Source: DASSZN01 sp035702805 (GTDB lineage Bacteria > Chloroflexota > Chloroflexia > Thermomicrobiales > Thermomicrobiaceae). From it: a DNA stretch of 5,820 nt. The notes below the pieces were generated by a model that worked only from the letters and a program-made list of their open reading frames with translations, was not told the DNA's origin and searched no databases. The stretch lies in contig DASSZN010000200.1 in assembly GCA_035702805.1 (NCBI GenBank), forward strand, positions 1 through 5,820, given 5' to 3'. Position numbers and translations under genes: made by a program. Positions 4,863-5,820 of the stretch are shown in pieces; position 1 is the stretch's first letter, and each line of letters begins with the position of its first letter.

Positions 4863-4902
4863 CTCAACCGAGAACGTAAGAAGTCCGGTTTACCCATCGC
4901 GT

Positions 4903-5820
4903 TCATGGTGCCGTCAGGGTCGATTGGGTACATGACGTCTGAACCGTTCGGGCGGAGGAGCCATTGACCAGGATGGACTGCTGCTGCGTCGTCTCCTGAA
5001 CGCCGCCCGCGCCTGCCGCCACTCGCTGCTGGGAGCACCGCGTATGCGATGCCGTCTCGCCCGGGGTCGCCTTCAGTCCGAGCTGCTGGTGGCGCCACGC
5101 GTAGTACTGCAGCCCGACGTTGCCGCTCTCGACCTGCCAGCCGCTCGGGTTGCTCGGCGTGTAGGTCAGCACCCGCCGCTCGAACACCTGCACCAGCACC
5201 TGCCGCGACACCCCGCCGACCAGCACGGTCGTCCAGTACGCCTCGGTCAGCGGGTAGCCCGTGGCGTAGAACGGGTTCGGGAAGAGCGCCCCCGTCGTCG
5301 TCTGCCCGTCGACCTCGATCGGCCCCGTGCTGGTCATGAAGGCCCAGAACACCGAGGCGACGGTGTGGTTGGTCGGCGCCCCGACGTCCGTGGCCGTGAC
5401 GTTGAAGCTCGCCAGCGAACCGTCGCTGCCGACCCGGCCGGCCCGGTCGACCGTCTGGGTGATGACGGCCCCGTTCGCGAGCGGCGCGACCCCCATCAGG
5501 CCGCTGAAGCTGGCGTAGGTGGGACCGTTCGGGTCGGTGAGGTCGCCGGCCACGTTGACCTGGGCTGGGGCGAAGTGGTGGAAGGTGGTGTCGCCCAGTT
5601 GCAGGTTGCCGGTGATGAGCTCCTCGGCGAGGAGCCCGGTGGTGACGTACCAGGGGGAGGAGGGGTCGCCGTTGGGGTGGGTGAGCTCCAGGCGGGCCTT
5701 GTCGAAGTACTGGACGAGGCGCTGACCGCCGGGGGACTCGGCGTAGGGCTCGAGGAGGGGGCCGGAGTCGGCGGCCGGCCCCCACATCCAGGTGCGGCTG
5801 ACGGCGCCGGAGGCGACCGG
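4903..5820 (-). CDS. C-terminal 305 residues of a surface-type protein with repeat units (partial)
   Basis: The frame is open through the right edge, so the N-terminus is missing; the ATG at 5787 is internal, since codons before it read PVASGAVSRTW and continue the family pattern. Residues 9-45 (RTWMWGP, then EPYAESPGGQRLVQYFDKAR) form one unit. Residues 82-165 are a beta-rich middle region (e.g. ASFNVTATDVG, TVASVFWAFM). Residues 188-235 (GYPLTEAYW, VQVFERRVLTYTPSNPSGW, NVGLQYYAWRH) form a second unit like the one in the left-edge gene. I recognise these units from secreted proteins of Thermomicrobia-like Chloroflexota; no catalytic motif is visible and the function is unknown. After the usual end of the unit, a Gln/Thr/Ser-rich tail of about 50 residues follows with more A/T-ending codons (roughly a quarter), ending STLTAP at TGA 4905-4903. 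The tail may be natural or the result of drift or a lost stop. Confidence 0.75.
   Translation of the reverse strand, partial: PVASGAVSRTWMWGPAADSGPLLEPYAESPGGQRLVQYFDKARLELTHPNGDPSSPWYVTTGLLAEELITGNLQLGDTTFHHFAPAQVNVAGDLTDPNGPTYASFSGLMGVAPLANGAVITQTVDRAGRVGSDGSLASFNVTATDVGAPTNHTVASVFWAFMTSTGPIEVDGQTTTGALFPNPFYATGYPLTEAYWTTVLVGGVSRQVLVQVFERRVLTYTPSNPSGWQVESGNVGLQYYAWRHQQLGLKATPGETASHTRCSQQRVAAGAGGVQETTQQQSILVNGSSARTVQTSCTQSTLTAP

Larger units (their letters stand above)
4585..4902. other. Gene-poor stretch, no coding sequence supported
   Basis: No frame here combines a ribosome-binding site, G/C-ending codons and a family resemblance. It holds a 5-bp stem (GGGGT 4653-4657 with ACCCC 4661-4665), the 12-bp inverted repeat at 4718-4755, a purine run at about 4756-4770, a 6-bp stem (CGGCGG 4777-4782 with CCGCCG 4790-4795) and the small hairpin at 4847-4862. 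Local GC is lower near 4830-4900. The leader of the 47-residue gene must lie within it, but no convincing -10/-35 pair was found. No tRNA or other RNA gene was recognised. Confidence 0.5.

Noticed and set aside
4585..4902. tRNA, small RNA or CRISPR array in the gene-poor stretch
   Set aside because: A T-loop-like GGTTTCGAG near 4593 lacks a cloverleaf around it, and no direct repeats with regular spacing are present.
4853..5785. Alternative 310-residue minus frame through the right-edge gene
   Set aside because: Over most of its length it is an Arg/Gly/Pro-rich shadow of the surface protein frame, which carries the recognisable motifs; only the last 30 or so residues look protein-like and are treated as a finding.

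Overview
The window is about 70% GC chromosomal DNA with strongly G/C-ending codons. It most likely comes from a Thermomicrobia-type member of the Chloroflexota (Sphaerobacter-like). This rests on recognising the partial surface proteins at both edges, whose 'GYPLsEpf...QYFERa.FEYHP' and 'tW.WGP..EPYaEspgGqRlVQYFDKaR' units I associate with that group, and on a RecX with the long N-terminal extension. No marker gene is present, so the taxonomy is an inference.

Layout. Bases 3-194 (+) are the 3' end of a surface-type protein gene. A hairpin-rich spacer (195-280) separates it from the convergent recX - acyl-CoA thioesterase pair, read leftward (recX 1409-735, thioesterase 721-281). An 88-bp divergent spacer (1410-1497) with back-to-back promoter candidates leads to a rightward DUF218/YdcF-family membrane-anchored protein (1498-2169). 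That gene converges, 18 bp apart, on a leftward class I/II aminotransferase (3333-2188). The aminotransferase lies 40 bp downstream of a leftward M50 (site-2-protease-like) membrane metallopeptidase (4231-3374). A roughly 670-bp gene-poor stretch follows (4232-4902). It holds one convincing 47-residue tryptophan-rich small gene (4569-4426), an 18-bp perfect palindrome beside the M50 ribosome-binding site, and several inverted repeats. From 4903 to the right edge is the 3' part of a second leftward surface-type protein gene.

How the genes relate. recX and the thioesterase look like one transcript, as do M50 and the aminotransferase, but neither pair makes an obvious pathway. RecX limits RecA. 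The YdcF and M50 proteins act at the membrane. The thioesterase and aminotransferase are metabolic enzymes without a substrate assignable from context. This looks mainly like ordinary housekeeping DNA. The less explained items are the Trp-rich small protein, the palindrome/inverted-repeat control region in front of M50, and the recurrence of one extracellular repeat unit in the proteins at both edges.
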